This document shows positions 8,804 through 18,852 of a stretch of DNA of 64,000 bases, piece after piece. The DNA is from Anaerobiospirillum sp. NML120448. GTDB lineage: Bacteria > Pseudomonadota > Gammaproteobacteria > Enterobacterales > Succinivibrionaceae. Numbering within the stretch: the stretch's first letter is position 1; each line of letters opens with the position of its first letter. The notes beneath the pieces are model-generated. The model saw only the letters and a program-made list of their open reading frames with translations. It ran no database searches and had not been told where the DNA came from. The stretch is from the NCBI RefSeq assembly GCF_023050945.1, contig NZ_JALKIM010000010.1:1-64000 (forward strand). Reading direction: 5' to 3'. The translations under genes and the position numbers were made by a program.

Positions 8804-8818
8804 CTGCTGAACTAACAT
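8804..8818 (-). pseudogene. First codons of the interrupted hydrolase gene
   Basis: The minus strand reads ATG TTA GTT CAG CAG up to the target-site copy. A good ribosome binding site (GAGGAAAA) stands upstream. Joined to 6874 this supplies the missing start, MLVQQIRNATV. The start lies 120 bp from the LysR start, a typical divergent regulator-target arrangement. Confidence 0.75.
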
Positions 8819-8938
8819 ACATTTTCCTCACTAACGAAAACAGCTATGAAGTGATGCGAAAATTCTATAAATCGATCATTACTATGAAAAGCAACTAACA
8901 TGAAATTAGACGCAACCATTTGGTTGCTGGTAAAGCAT

Positions 8939-9835
8939 ATGAACCTACATCATTTAGAAATCTTTTTAGCCGTTTGCCATGCAGGTAGCTTACAAGGTGC
9001 TGCCGATAAATTAGGCATATCCCGTCAAGCAGTTAGCAAAGCTATCAATGCTTTAGAAAGCTCATTAGGAACAGCTTTGTTTATCAGAGAAGCTAGAGGC
9101 ATTACACTAACTACCACTGCTTATGTATTTAAAGAGCATGCTCAAAAAGTAGCCATAGAGCTTGCAGCTATAAGAAAATTAAGAAATATTGAGCTACTAC
9201 CACGTCGCCCGCTCATGATTTATTCTTTAGATCATGTTTTTTCCTATATTGGCTCTGACTTTATGGTCGAGTTTGCTAATCAAGAAAAACAAATCACCTT
9301 AAGTGTAGTAGAAAGTACTGACGAAAATGCTTTATTAGCTTTAGAGGCAGGTAAGTGTGAGTTAGCTATAGTGTATGGCCCTTTTGATGAAGAACGTTTT
9401 GAGTCCATACCTTTGTTCGATACCCAATATACAGTTAGAATGCTTGCTACCCATCCTTTAGCAAACAAAGAACTGCTTACTCCTCAAGACCTACTGGGCC
9501 AAAAGATTATTGGCAAAGGTCGCTCTTATAGCTGTTTTACTAAATCTTTTGATGAGATTTTAAGCAAATATCAAGAAGAGGTAGATATCATTGCTGAGAC
9601 CTCTGATGAGGCTCTTTTAACTGAACTAATATTAAAAACTAACGCTCTTGCTGTAGGATTTGACTATTCCTACCAATTAGACAATCCCCTCATAGTTGAA
9701 AAACCTTTTGCTAAAACTCCCAACAATACCAAAGTCAACATCTGTTTAGTGAAAAGAAGAGGTACTGTAGCCACCTATGCAGCCTCTGCCTTTGAGCATA
9801 GTCTAATTAATTACTTAGCCACTAAGCACTCCTGA
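8939..9835 (+). CDS. LysR-family transcriptional regulator
   Basis: A winged-helix domain occupies residues 1-60 (LEIFLAVCHAGSLQGAADKLGISRQAVSKAINALE). It is followed by a substrate-binding domain of about 220 residues. An upstream in-frame ATG at 8900 exists. I prefer 8939 because family members begin near MNLHHLE, but neither start has a strong ribosome binding site. It is transcribed divergently from the IS-broken MBL hydrolase, its likely former target. The ligand is unknown. Confidence 0.85.
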   Translation: MNLHHLEIFLAVCHAGSLQGAADKLGISRQAVSKAINALESSLGTALFIREARGITLTTTAYVFKEHAQKVAIELAAIRKLRNIELLPRRPLMIYSLDHVFSYIGSDFMVEFANQEKQITLSVVESTDENALLALEAGKCELAIVYGPFDEERFESIPLFDTQYTVRMLATHPLANKELLTPQDLLGQKIIGKGRSYSCFTKSFDEILSKYQEEVDIIAETSDEALLTELILKTNALAVGFDYSYQLDNPLIVEKPFAKTPNNTKVNICLVKRRGTVATYAASAFEHSLINYLATKHS

Positions 9836-10460
9836 TTGCTCCCTTAAGAGCTGGTATACCTCGGTTCAAACAACTCTGGCCCTGCCTTTTAGCAGACATG
9901 GGTTAGCTTTATTTCATTTGTCTAATCTTTAGACCTTATAGAGATCATAAACGTATGGGTATGGTATGACTTATGACATGGGCTTGTATTAATGTGAACT
10001 TGCCTTTAAGGCCACTCATTGTCTCCTAAGCATTAGTATTTGTATAGTTAGACAGAATAGTTGGCATACTTGCTTGCCAACCTCCCTACTTGCCTACTTA
10101 ACCATTAGTATGAGCATGGACGTGATTATGGGCATGCACCTACCAAGATTATTACTACTCATGGCAAGAGTGCATGGTTGCAATATATTAAGAATACCCT
10201 TAGCAACCAATAAGCTTTTACCTCCAAGTAATACCTATCTTGCCCCTGCTTATCATTGCAATCTATGAGGCCATTATTTAATGATTGGTAAGTTGCGTCG
10301 TTTTTTTGAATTAAGCAATGGCACTTTATTTGCTAATTGTTTTTAGTAAAACCAAGCCTTTAGCTTAGAGCTACAGGTATTACTATATGATAGAGATGTG
10401 GTTTATTAAAAGTCATTAAGAAATCACATAGCATTGAGCACAAACTTTTACTATTAAAGT
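9836..10460. other. Spacer without a convincing gene
   Basis: A short frame at 10074-10268 has biased composition (Met/Leu-rich) and no ribosome binding site, so I do not call it. No hairpin terminator for the LysR gene is obvious. Confidence 0.45.
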
Positions 10461-10497
10461 CCATTTAAGCTCATAACTCTATCGATTAAGTCAAATT
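10455..10497 (+). promoter_or_regulatory. Possible flagellar sigma-28-type promoter
   Basis: TTTAAGCT followed, about 10 bases later, by TCGATTAA loosely matches the FliA consensus (TAAAGTTT-N11-GCCGATAA) upstream of the flagellin start. The match is partial. Confidence 0.3.
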
Positions 10498-10527
10498 GTA
10501 ACTTTATCATTTACCGAGAGAATTGTT

Positions 10528-11493
10528 ATGGCACTTTACGTTAATACTAATGTAAGCTCAATTAATGCCCAGCGAAAGCTTACCAATGCCACCAATAGCC
10601 TGAATGTATCCTACCAGCGTCTAGCCTCAGGACTTCGCATCAACTCTGCAAAAGATGACGCTGCTGGCTTACAAATTTCCGATCGTCTTACCTCTCAGAT
10701 CAATGGACTTAACCAAGGCAACCGCAATACTAACGACGGTATCGCCTTAGCTCAGACCATTGAAGGTGCCTTAGACGAAACCACCAATATGCTCCAACGT
10801 ATTCGTACCCTAGCCGTGCAAGCTGCAAACGGCACCAATACCGCCGAGGATCGCAAGGCATTACAGCAAGAGGTTACAAGCCTTTCACACGAAATTACTC
10901 GTATTGCCAAGCAAACCACCTTTGCAGGTGCCACTGTTCTTAATGGCAAGCAAAACCTCGGTGCTGGTGGTGCAAACGGTAAGAACTCAAAGAGTATGAT
11001 TCCATCTGGTGGAAGTTTAATTTTCCAAGTTGGTGCTAATGCTGGTGACACCTTAGCCTTATTATGGGATAAGCCATTTACTATGACTGGTATCGCTACC
11101 CAATCAAACATTAAGCTGGAAACAGATAAGGCTAACGCTAGTAAGACTGGTCTTTTAATGACTGGCGGTCAAAATAAAAGTTTAGCACGTTGGAGTGTTA
11201 GCACTGCAAATGCTGCTACAGCTACATTAACCAATATCGATGCATTCATCCAGTTAGTTGATTCACGCCGCTCCGAGCTAGGCGCGATCCAGAACCGAAT
11301 GGAAAGCACCATCCGTAATCAGGCCAATATTTCAGAGAATGAGGCTGATGCACGTAGCCGTATCCGTGATACTGACTTTGCCTCTGAGACAGCTGCTCTT
11401 ACACAGAACAATATCATTCAGCAGGCTTCTCAATCAGTGCTTGCTCAGGCTAACCAGCGTCCTACCATCGCTCTTAGCTTATTAGGTCAATAA
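10528..11493 (+). CDS. fliC: Flagellin
   Basis: The 321-residue protein has the conserved flagellin N-terminal domain ([54 protein letters not shown]). It also has the conserved C-terminal helix (RSELGAIQNRMESTIRNQAN, then ARSRIRDTDFASETAALTQ), separated by a short variable middle. It forms the flagellar filament after export by the flagellar type III system. A ribosome binding site (GAGAGAA) precedes the ATG. It stands alone with its own terminator. A second flagellin gene lies 43 kb away at 53783. Confidence 0.95.
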   Translation: MALYVNTNVSSINAQRKLTNATNSLNVSYQRLASGLRINSAKDDAAGLQISDRLTSQINGLNQGNRNTNDGIALAQTIEGALDETTNMLQRIRTLAVQAANGTNTAEDRKALQQEVTSLSHEITRIAKQTTFAGATVLNGKQNLGAGGANGKNSKSMIPSGGSLIFQVGANAGDTLALLWDKPFTMTGIATQSNIKLETDKANASKTGLLMTGGQNKSLARWSVSTANAATATLTNIDAFIQLVDSRRSELGAIQNRMESTIRNQANISENEADARSRIRDTDFASETAALTQNNIIQQASQSVLAQANQRPTIALSLLGQ

Positions 11494-11521
11494 GAATAAC
11501 AATCTCTCTCTTTATATTTAG

Positions 11522-11551
11522 AGGCAGACGTAAGTCTGCCTTTATTCTTTT
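11522..11551 (+). terminator. Flagellin terminator
   Basis: Perfect stem AGGCAGAC/GTCTGCCT with a GTAA loop, followed by TTATTCTTTTT. Confidence 0.85.
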
Positions 11552-12166
11552 TATGTAAGTAATCTGTCTTACACTACCCCACCAACAAGGTTTTTTATCT
11601 ACCTTTCATGAACCTATTAGTGTCATGAAGCTTACAAGCACCCGCCATTGTCGTCATGTGTACTTCTTGTAGTTAAACCCAATAGCTGCACTAGAATAGT
11701 TGAAGCTATCAGTTTGCTAAGTCTCATAGCTAAACAACGGTCATTTATCCAAGCACAGTATTTTAGGTATTTTTAGTTTGCACTAAGGTCTTGCAGCCCC
11801 AACTTCCTACAGTATTACCATCAACTTACATTCAATCTTGTAACCTAAAAGTTAGCGAATAGTGCAATCCCATGCCACTGTTGATTTATCGTCCTGTTAA
11901 TTAGCAAACTGACTGACCAGCAGGCCTACTTCCTTCCTTGCATGCCCTCCTTACTTACCACCCTTCCTAATAGCTAGTTGCTTGCTGTATAGCTTACAGG
12001 ATGGCTGTAAAGCAAGAGGAAATGTGAGTAACTGCCTAGGGCTTGGGGCTGTTGGCAATTTTGACCTGGGGTAAATATTTTGTTTTAGATTGTGTGCTAA
12101 TATTGAGAACTGTGGGCACGTGCCTATAGTCTTGTTGTTTTGTAGTTTTACTTAGGAAGTTATTTT
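11552..12166. other. Spacer upstream of the oxidoreductase
   Basis: No gene is recognised. Composition is mixed and no clear fold is present. A good ribosome binding site (AGGAAG) sits before the ATG at 12167. Confidence 0.4.
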
Positions 12167-13141
12167 ATGAAGGTTGGTCTTTTAGCAGCTGGTGGTATTG
12201 CCGCCAAAATGGCAGAAACTCTCAATGGCTTAAATCATCCAGAGATTGAGCTCTATGCTGTTGCCTCACGTAGTGCAGAACGTGCTAGTGAGTTTGCTAA
12301 GAAATTTAACATTCCTGTATCTTATGGCAGCTATGAAGAGTTAGCCGCTGATCCTAATGTAGATCTTATTTATATTGCCTCCCCACACTCTGAACACCAT
12401 ATCCATGCTCAATTATGCCTTAAGCATAAGAAAGCTCTCTTAGTTGAGAAGGCTTTTACTGCTAATGAGAAGATGGCTAAAGAAGTGCTTGACTATGCCA
12501 AGGATCAAAACACCTTAGTAACCGAGGCTATTTGGACTCGCTATATGCCTTCACGTACTATTATTGCCAAGGCTATTGCTGATGGTAAGATTGGTACTCC
12601 TCACTCTATTCAAGCTAATTTAGGCTATCCAATTGCCCATAAGGATCGTATCTTTAAGCCAGAGTTAGCTGGTGGTGCTTTACTTGACTTAGGTGTATAC
12701 CCAATTAACTTTGCCATGATGTTCTTTGGTCATGAGCTTGAGAGTGTCACTGGTACCTGTGTTAAGAGTGAAACTGGTGTCGACTTCTTAGACAATATTT
12801 GCTTAGTATTCAAAGACGGCAAGATGGCCTCTTTACATGCTACAGCTTATGGCCCTGCTGATCGTAATGGCATTATTTATGGTGATAAGGGCTATATGGT
12901 GGTTACTAACATCAACAATCCAGAAAAGGTTGAGATCTTTGATAAAGACCACCAGCTCGTAGAAGAGCTCCCATTACCAAAGCAAGTTACTGGCTATGAG
13001 TACCAAGTCATTTCTTGTCTTGAAGCCTTAAAGGCTGGCAAGTTAGAGTGCCCAGAAATGAGCCATCAAGAGACCTTAGAGGTAATGCACGTAATGGATG
13101 AGCTTCGTGCTAAGTGGAATATTGTTTATCCATTCGAGTAG
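12167..13141 (+). CDS. Gfo/Idh/MocA-family NAD(P)-dependent oxidoreductase
   Basis: An N-terminal Rossmann fold is visible (MKVGLLAAGGIAAKM, then AVASRSAERASEFA). The family's EKP motif appears as LLVEKAF near residue 100. The C-terminal domain carries the GGALLDLGVYPI helix. At 324 residues, with a TRYMPS segment, it resembles dihydrodiol/xylose dehydrogenase-like members that oxidise sugars or trans-diols. The specific substrate cannot be read from the sequence. It is monocistronic with a terminator 75 bp downstream. Confidence 0.88.
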   Translation: MKVGLLAAGGIAAKMAETLNGLNHPEIELYAVASRSAERASEFAKKFNIPVSYGSYEELAADPNVDLIYIASPHSEHHIHAQLCLKHKKALLVEKAFTANEKMAKEVLDYAKDQNTLVTEAIWTRYMPSRTIIAKAIADGKIGTPHSIQANLGYPIAHKDRIFKPELAGGALLDLGVYPINFAMMFFGHELESVTGTCVKSETGVDFLDNICLVFKDGKMASLHATAYGPADRNGIIYGDKGYMVVTNINNPEKVEIFDKDHQLVEELPLPKQVTGYEYQVISCLEALKAGKLECPEMSHQETLEVMHVMDELRAKWNIVYPFE

Positions 13142-13216
13142 TATTCCTAAAAGCTCATTATAAGCAGCCCTCTTACCAGTGCTTCTTAGCACTATGTTTC
13201 GCTGCTAAACAAACAA

Positions 13217-13262
13217 CAAAGGCCCCCGCCCGCACTTCATACCTGCCCAGGGGCCTTTTTGC
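13217..13262 (+). terminator. Terminator of the oxidoreductase gene
   Basis: AAAGGCCCC pairs with GGGGCCTTT, followed by T residues. The loop is long (about 23 bases). Confidence 0.75.
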
Positions 13263-13755
13263 TAATCAGAAGCCAATATAGCCTCAGCTTGTGCTACTGC
13301 ACCATGCTCTTTTATTACCTCTATAAGAGGTAAGCTAAGCCAAGCTATGCTAAGCTATGCAAAGCTGAGCAGACCTAAACAGCTCATACCCTTTCTACCT
13401 TGAGCAAGATGTGGCTTAAAGACCCTCTCTATGAGCCATCAAGCTACCAAGTCTTGACCTATCTCATCTTAGCAAAGCTACATTAAGCCAAGTTAAGATA
13501 CCTTACGCAAAACAACGTTTAGCTAACAATGGCAACCCTTGAGTTTTCTTTCACTAATATCCCAATTGAATGCCTTGTGACTTATTTTTGCGCAGCACCC
13601 AAAAAAATAGCTGGCTCACAATAAGCCAGCTACATTCTAGGAAAATATGAACTGGTAGCAGCAAGTGAAATTATTATTATTTCAGTCTTAAGCAAAACAA
13701 AGATTGCGCCTAGCCCTATCGCTCTGCGCAATCTCTTACATCGCTTCAATAATTT
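13263..13755. other. Spacer with short drifting repeats
   Basis: Contains variants of AAGCTATGCTAAGCTATGC at about 13330-13372 and the minus-strand terminator at 13600. No gene is seen. Confidence 0.5.
13600..13632 (-). terminator. Terminator of the DUF805 repeat-protein gene
   Basis: On the minus strand TAGCTGGCT pairs with AGCCAGCTA, followed by seven T residues. It lies about 125 bp past the stop at 13756. Confidence 0.75.
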
Positions 13756-14877
13756 CTACTTGGATTCTTTTTGCTCTACAGCCTCTTCTTTAGTCTCTTG
13801 AGCAGGTACTGCCTCAACGGTGGCATCTTGAGCAGTTTCAGGAGCTACATCTTGAGCAGGAGCAGCCTCAGGTGCTACGGCCTGTGCAGGAGCTGGGGCT
13901 GCAGCGGTGTTTGGCATTGCTTGCTGATTAGGGTCAAAGCCTTGTTGATTTGGATTGAAACCCTGCTGGTTTGGAGCAAAACCTTGTTGATTTGGGTTGA
14001 AGCCCTGCTGGTTTGGAGCAAAGCCTTGTTGATTTGGGTTAAAGCCCTGCTGGTTTGGAGCAAAACCTTGCTGATTTGGGTTAAAGCCCTGTTGGTTTTG
14101 ATAGAAGCCCTGCTGGTTAGGGTTGAAACCTTGCTGCTTTGGGTTAAAGCCCTGTTGGTTAGGATTGAAACCTTGCTGATTTGGGTTAAAGCCCTGCTGG
14201 TTAGGGTTGAAACCTTGTTGGTTTTGATAGAAGCCCTGCTGGTTTGGAGCAAAACCCTGTTGATTTGGGTTAAAGCCCTGCTGGTTTGGAGCAAAACCTT
14301 GTTGATTTGGATTGAAACCCTGCTGGTTAGGGTTGAAACCTTGGTTTTGACCAAAGAATTGAGCAGGTTGCTGCTGCTGCATGTTAGGGGCAAAGTTTTG
14401 AGCAGCCTGAGGGAAAGCACCTGGAACACCATTTAATGGATCTGGACCAAAACGATTTGGGCCTACAGTGCCTCTTAGACAAAAGAGTACAAATAAGTAG
14501 ATGTAGAAGCCAATACCAATTAAGCATAAAGTTGAGCCAGCATAAATTAAGCCTTCCTCACGCTCTTCCAGTCCTACCAAATATAAAACTGTACCAATAA
14601 ACAGAGGTACGTATACACCAGCAAGCCAAAAGCCACGCTTGTTAAGATCATGAAGACGACGAATGGCAACAATGGTATTGAGCCAACTTAAAGCAGCACC
14701 ACCTACAAATCCAATAATAGCACCTACAGCTGGAATTAATCCTAAAATTCCAATTACGATATTAGCTAAAAAAACGAACAGCATGCACCACCAGAACTCA
14801 GAACGGGTAGCTCTATCCTTCCAGTTAAATGGTTTTTGCACAACACAGACTTTGACAGCATCTACAAAAGAAGACAT
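13756..14877 (-). CDS. DUF805 membrane protein with 20 GFNPNQQ heptads
   Basis: The start at 14877 (MSSFVDAVKV) has a strong AGGAGA site. A longer frame reaches 15027 but lacks support. Residues 1-145 are a DUF805 domain: KPFNWKDRATRSEFWWCM, several hydrophobic spans, AIRRLHDLNKRGFW, and the terminal GTVGPNRFGPDP motif. Next comes a Gln-rich linker and exactly 20 heptads of GF(N/A/Y/D)(P/Q)(N/K)QQ. An Ala/Pro/Glu-rich acidic end follows. DUF805 proteins are inner-membrane proteins without a settled function. The tail is Asn/Gln-rich, prion-like low complexity. Three more paralogues lie at 30.6-33.4 kb. Confidence 0.88.
   Translation of the reverse strand: MSSFVDAVKVCVVQKPFNWKDRATRSEFWWCMLFVFLANIVIGILGLIPAVGAIIGFVGGAALSWLNTIVAIRRLHDLNKRGFWLAGVYVPLFIGTVLYLVGLEEREEGLIYAGSTLCLIGIGFYIYLFVLFCLRGTVGPNRFGPDPLNGVPGAFPQAAQNFAPNMQQQQPAQFFGQNQGFNPNQQGFNPNQQGFAPNQQGFNPNQQGFAPNQQGFYQNQQGFNPNQQGFNPNQQGFNPNQQGFNPKQQGFNPNQQGFYQNQQGFNPNQQGFAPNQQGFNPNQQGFAPNQQGFNPNQQGFAPNQQGFNPNQQGFDPNQQAMPNTAAAPAPAQAVAPEAAPAQDVAPETAQDATVEAVPAQETKEEAVEQKESK
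13921..14340. repeat. 20 copies of a 21-bp coding repeat
   Basis: Exactly 420 bp of in-frame 21-bp units encode GFNPNQQ-type heptads on the minus strand. Because the period is a multiple of three, both strands show long spurious open frames here. Synonymous and non-synonymous drift between units shows that the array is not brand new. Confidence 0.9.
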
Positions 14878-15889
14878 GATAATTCTCCTGATATCTAAAA
14901 TAATATAGGCACAATCAGGCCTAGCTAAGCAACGATTACAAAACAAGATCGCTACTGATTTTTTTGGACAGTCGTATCGATTACCCTTAATAAGAAAGGC
15001 TAATTCAGTAGGTAGCGGTTGTGTCAAAACCGAAATCGGTAATAGAGCTAACAGACACTAAAGATCTATTAGCGTTAAGGCTTAATTATGTTTGTTTGAA
15101 AGTATCCCCAATCATTACAGTGGCATCGCAATGAGGCACAGCTAATGAAAGTTGTCCTTAAATAAAAAAATAAAATTCTTTTTTAGTGAGATAGTGTTTG
15201 TTGGAGGCAAAAGATGCTTCCTTAAACTTCAAAGAATAGGGATAAAGTGCTTTAAAGTGCCAAAGCAAAATATCCTAGTATGCACAGACGCACTACAACG
15301 AAAAAAGATTAAGCTGAACTACTCAATCTTTTGGGTAGACCTGGTAAGACAGGCTGCATAGAGTAGAGATTGCTAAAATTATATAGCAATTTTAGGTGAT
15401 GCTAGTTTTTGATAAACATTATCATCTTGCCTGAGGGTATAATATTCATATCTATGCAAAAATGCAAGCCATTTTTAACTAAAAACAAAAAATTTTGTAT
15501 TAGTCTATTAATTACTTAGCTTACCTACGCCTTGCTCTTCTATGCAATTGGAGCATTTCTTACTTGTTTTCTAACTTGTATGATAAGGGCAAAAAACCAC
15601 AGTACACTCATACCTCACCACCTATTACTACTGCTTAATTAAAGGCTGATGTCAACTAATTTAGGTGATGATTAAGGTCGTAAGCTATAGTGCCATTATA
15701 TGAGGCTATAGCCGTGTTTGTGGTGAGTATTGAGATTGGGACTGGGACTTTGTGTGATGGTTTTGGGGTATGAATAGCTCGAGGTGCTTATTGGCAGTGA
15801 TAGCAAAGTGCTACTAACCTACAAAGGAGCAATGCTCCTTTGTAAGTTGCTTTATAGCCCTAGTCTCATCTAATCTAGGGGCCCGAAGC
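14878..15889. other. Spacer with hairpins, no convincing gene
   Basis: A 69-codon frame at 15152-15361 starts with TTG, lacks a ribosome binding site and matches nothing I know. Hairpins are visible at about 15369-15388 (TTGCTA/TAGCAA) and 15821-15843. Confidence 0.45.
15821..15843. terminator. Perfect 11-bp palindromic hairpin
   Basis: ACAAAGGAGCA faces TGCTCCTTTGT with a one-base centre, 47 bp past the DUF3737 stop. There is no clear T run, so it may be a weak terminator or transcript-end stem. Confidence 0.4.
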
Positions 15890-16753
15890 TTAGCTTTGCT
15901 GGTCGTTGTTGTTGTTAACAATAATTTGGCAGTGGCAATTCTTTAGGTCTTGCTCAGTAATGATTTGACCTACGCTATCGACAATAATGCGGCCTGAAAG
16001 AGGATTTTTGATGGAGGTGATATGACCTTTAATGGTGGCACTAATGTCTGAGTACTCAAAAGAACGATCACCAATTTCAAAAGTACAGTTAATGAGCTTG
16101 AGGCCCTTGCAATAGCATAAAGGCTGAGAGCTAACAATGTGGCAATTAATCAGGGTTAAGTTTTCTGAGTACCAAGCTAAATACTCACTAACTAAGGTGC
16201 TATTGCTAACGGTGACGTTTTTGGCATGCCATAGACAATCTTTGGTCTCAATATGGCTATTGCTAATAGTAGAGTCCTCTACATATTGCAAAGCATACTT
16301 ACCAGTAAGCTTGGCATCGTTAATAGTGAGACGTTTTGAGTCTAAAAAGCCATAGACAGAGTTAATCTGACAATTATTGAAGCTTAAGTCTGCGCTTTTC
16401 CAGCCAAACTCTTCACTGTCGATATCACAATCTACAAAAGTAATATCTTGGCACTCTCTAATATTTTTCACGCTATGCAGCTGACAATTATCTATCAAGC
16501 CATGAGAGTCGTACCATAGTGGAGCTCTTGTTGCTTCATCTAGTTTGCAATTACGCAATACAAAATTTTGGGCATGCCATAGCACATAGCGCATGGCAAA
16601 AGTACAGTCCTGTACCTCAAAATCATGACATTCTTTTAGAGCTGACTCACCATCAGCCTCGCCTCCAAAATGACAGTTAAGAACCTTTATATCGCTCATA
16701 CCATATAAGGCACGCTCTTGATCAAAAGAGAGATCAGCTATTATCTTATTCAT
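15890..16753 (-). CDS. DUF3737 beta-helix protein
   Basis: The whole 287-residue protein is made of short right-handed-beta-helix rungs such as FVLRNCKLDEATRAPLWYD, ITFVDCDIDSEEFGWKSADL and LTLINCHIVSSQPLCYCKGL. The recurring NC and DC steps and the sequence SYFxLGS-free coil pattern are characteristic of DUF3737 proteins. Such proteins are cytoplasmic in prediction because no signal peptide is present. The biochemical role is not established. It stands alone, flanked by long spacers. Confidence 0.8.
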   Translation of the reverse strand: MNKIIADLSFDQERALYGMSDIKVLNCHFGGEADGESALKECHDFEVQDCTFAMRYVLWHAQNFVLRNCKLDEATRAPLWYDSHGLIDNCQLHSVKNIRECQDITFVDCDIDSEEFGWKSADLSFNNCQINSVYGFLDSKRLTINDAKLTGKYALQYVEDSTISNSHIETKDCLWHAKNVTVSNSTLVSEYLAWYSENLTLINCHIVSSQPLCYCKGLKLINCTFEIGDRSFEYSDISATIKGHITSIKNPLSGRIIVDSVGQIITEQDLKNCHCQIIVNNNNDQQS

Positions 16754-17859
16754 AGAAAAACTACCAAAACAAACTTTAATTTAGCCACTCAACTTGCAGC
16801 CACAAGGATGAAGCTTGAAGCTTGAATCGCCCGCCCTTGCTGCTGCCTTAGACCTTAACTAACTATCAAATGTTTTTTGTATAGCTTAATCAAAATTACC
16901 CTAAAGCGATATGGGTAAAGCTCTCAAAAACTTGTCTATTCCTCTACACTTACAAACTTGTCGCTTCTTTAAAGCGCCAGCTTGGCCATAAGCTTCAATA
17001 AGCTAAGCTTGGCTAAGACTTACTTGGCTTGGATAGGCTTGGATAGGCTTGTTTTGCTCAAGCCTACTTAATTGCTTAAGGCTAAATGATTGATGCTTGA
17101 TGCTTGAAGGGAGCTCTTTTTATGTGGCCAGCACTATTACTTATAAGAGGAGCAGGTCATAAGTTGCAATCAAGTTAAAGGCTCAAGCCCTCAGAGCAGC
17201 AGCATTGACTAAGGACACTAAATTTAGGCTTGGTGCAGTACTCACTGGCACTGGCACACCATTACGCTATCATGCCCTTTAGTTATCATGCCCCTTGCAC
17301 AGGCATACTATGGCTAGGAATAAGACTATCTCCCATTACCTATCGCTTCGCCTACCTTGTTTGTTGTCCGAATGCTACTACCTACTAAGCCAAATTAAAG
17401 CTCTATGAGTGCCCAATAGCAGTTAAGCCTATCTAACTAAGAGTAAATCAAGGCTTTAGTTTAGCTAAACTATAAACATGGGCTGTAGCATATTGTGGCT
17501 ATTGAAAACTAAATCTTTATTGCACCAGAGCCAGTACCAAACAGGGTTGAAGCATGCCTAAGCCCTTGTCCACCAGAGCTGTTGCTCTACATAACCGTAG
17601 CACAGCATGCCCATGGCACAATATGGCCATTACACACTATGGCTGTTGCACACCACGACCATTGGACTGGCAGTTGTAGCGGTCTATGGCCATGGGATGC
17701 CCAAACTTAGGCTAGCTGTGTTGTAGCGCACCACTGTTAAAGCAAGCTACTGTTAAAGCCCGCCCGCACCACAACTGAACAATGTTAAGGCACACCTGAG
17801 TTGTTGAAGGTAAGAGGTGGTGTGTTGTGTTGTGTGCCTGGGGATGGAGGGCTTAGGTA
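16754..17859. other. 1.1-kb spacer of degenerate short repeats
   Basis: No gene. Contains runs such as GCTTGAAGCTTGAA (16810), GCTTGGATAGGCTTGGATAG (about 17030) and repeated GTTGTGTTGTG before the LacI gene. It looks like cryptically simple DNA. Confidence 0.5.
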
Positions 17860-18852
17860 TTATTTTTCTCCTAATACGGCTGGTATTAAGATATGGGTGT
17901 TTTCCATGGTCTCACCGTCCAAGAGCTTGTCTACCAAATGAAAACAAGCATGGGCAATTTCCTGGTAATTAGGCTCTAAGTAATGCACCTGAGCATCAAT
18001 GAGAGCCAAAGAATTTAGTGAGTCAAAAACTAATAAGGTGAACTTATCGAATGAGAGCTTATGCTGCTTAATAAAGCTTAAGACTCCTAAAAACACAATA
18101 TAAGAGGAGCAAAACAAATAGTAATGCTCTTGCTGAGGATAGCGCTCTAGGATTTGAGAGACTAGTTTTGCCCCCACCATACTCTCATAATCATCATGAA
18201 AACTATAGGCCATTGGTTCAAAGCCATGTTCTTGTGCCCAAGAGCTAAAACCTAAGAAGCGATCATTAATGGAGGACAACCATAAATCTGCTCCTACAAA
18301 GAAGCAACTACTAGCAGCGGGTACATGCTCTACTAAAAACTGATAACTACTTTGTTTAGCCTCAGTAATTACATAAGGCAAAGCACTATCTTCAAAGCAA
18401 CGATCAATAAGAACTACAGGGATATTGGCCGCAATTTTGTCGTAAAAAGCACTAGTTTTATGGGAAGTAAAAACTAATAAGGCATCTACCTTCTTCTCAA
18501 GCAAGCCTGTTACTACGCTAATTTCTTGCTTCTCATCATAGTGTGAACAAGCAATGATAAGTTGGATATTATTGCTGGTAAAAATAGCCTCAAGCTCATT
18601 TAAGTATAAGGAGAAGCTGTAATTTAGGAGGTCTGGAACAATCACTCCTACAATATTAGAGCACTGGGCACGAGCCAATAATCTTGCCACCAAAGGATCG
18701 GATTCATACTTCTTAGCAATAGCAATCACTCTATTAAAGGTATCTTCGCTAATACGCATTTTCTTATGATGCCGATTGAAAATAGCTGACACTGTAGAAG
18801 GCGATACATTGCATAATTTTGCTAGTTTGCTTAAATTCATGCCTGAACCCAT
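17860..18852 (-). CDS. LacI-family transcriptional regulator
   Basis: The N-terminal LacI helix-turn-helix is clear (NLSKLAKLCNVSPSTVSAIFNRHHKKMRIS, with the hinge region after it). It is followed by a periplasmic-binding-protein-like effector domain (NIVGVIVPDLLNYSFSLYLNELEAIF; VDALLVFTSH). I chose the start at 18852 because AAGGGGAT lies at the right distance. The family represses sugar-catabolic genes and is released by the sugar. It lies downstream of, and in the same direction as, a GH172 hydrolase and a LacY-type permease, its probable regulon. Confidence 0.88.
   Translation of the reverse strand: MGSGMNLSKLAKLCNVSPSTVSAIFNRHHKKMRISEDTFNRVIAIAKKYESDPLVARLLARAQCSNIVGVIVPDLLNYSFSLYLNELEAIFTSNNIQLIIACSHYDEKQEISVVTGLLEKKVDALLVFTSHKTSAFYDKIAANIPVVLIDRCFEDSALPYVITEAKQSSYQFLVEHVPAASSCFFVGADLWLSSINDRFLGFSSWAQEHGFEPMAYSFHDDYESMVGAKLVSQILERYPQQEHYYLFCSSYIVFLGVLSFIKQHKLSFDKFTLLVFDSLNSLALIDAQVHYLEPNYQEIAHACFHLVDKLLDGETMENTHILIPAVLGEK

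Noticed and set aside
10074-10268. 64-codon open frame between LysR and flagellin
   Set aside because: Met/Leu-biased composition from repeat-like DNA, no ribosome binding site, no recognisable domain.
13771-14436. Long plus-strand frame opposite the DUF805 repeats, and another minus frame at 13875-14432
   Set aside because: Both arise because the 21-bp repeat keeps all frames open. The DUF805 frame has the family domain and the ribosome binding site.
15152-15361. 69-codon open frame
   Set aside because: TTG start, no ribosome binding site, no family. Chance frame in AT-rich DNA is more likely.
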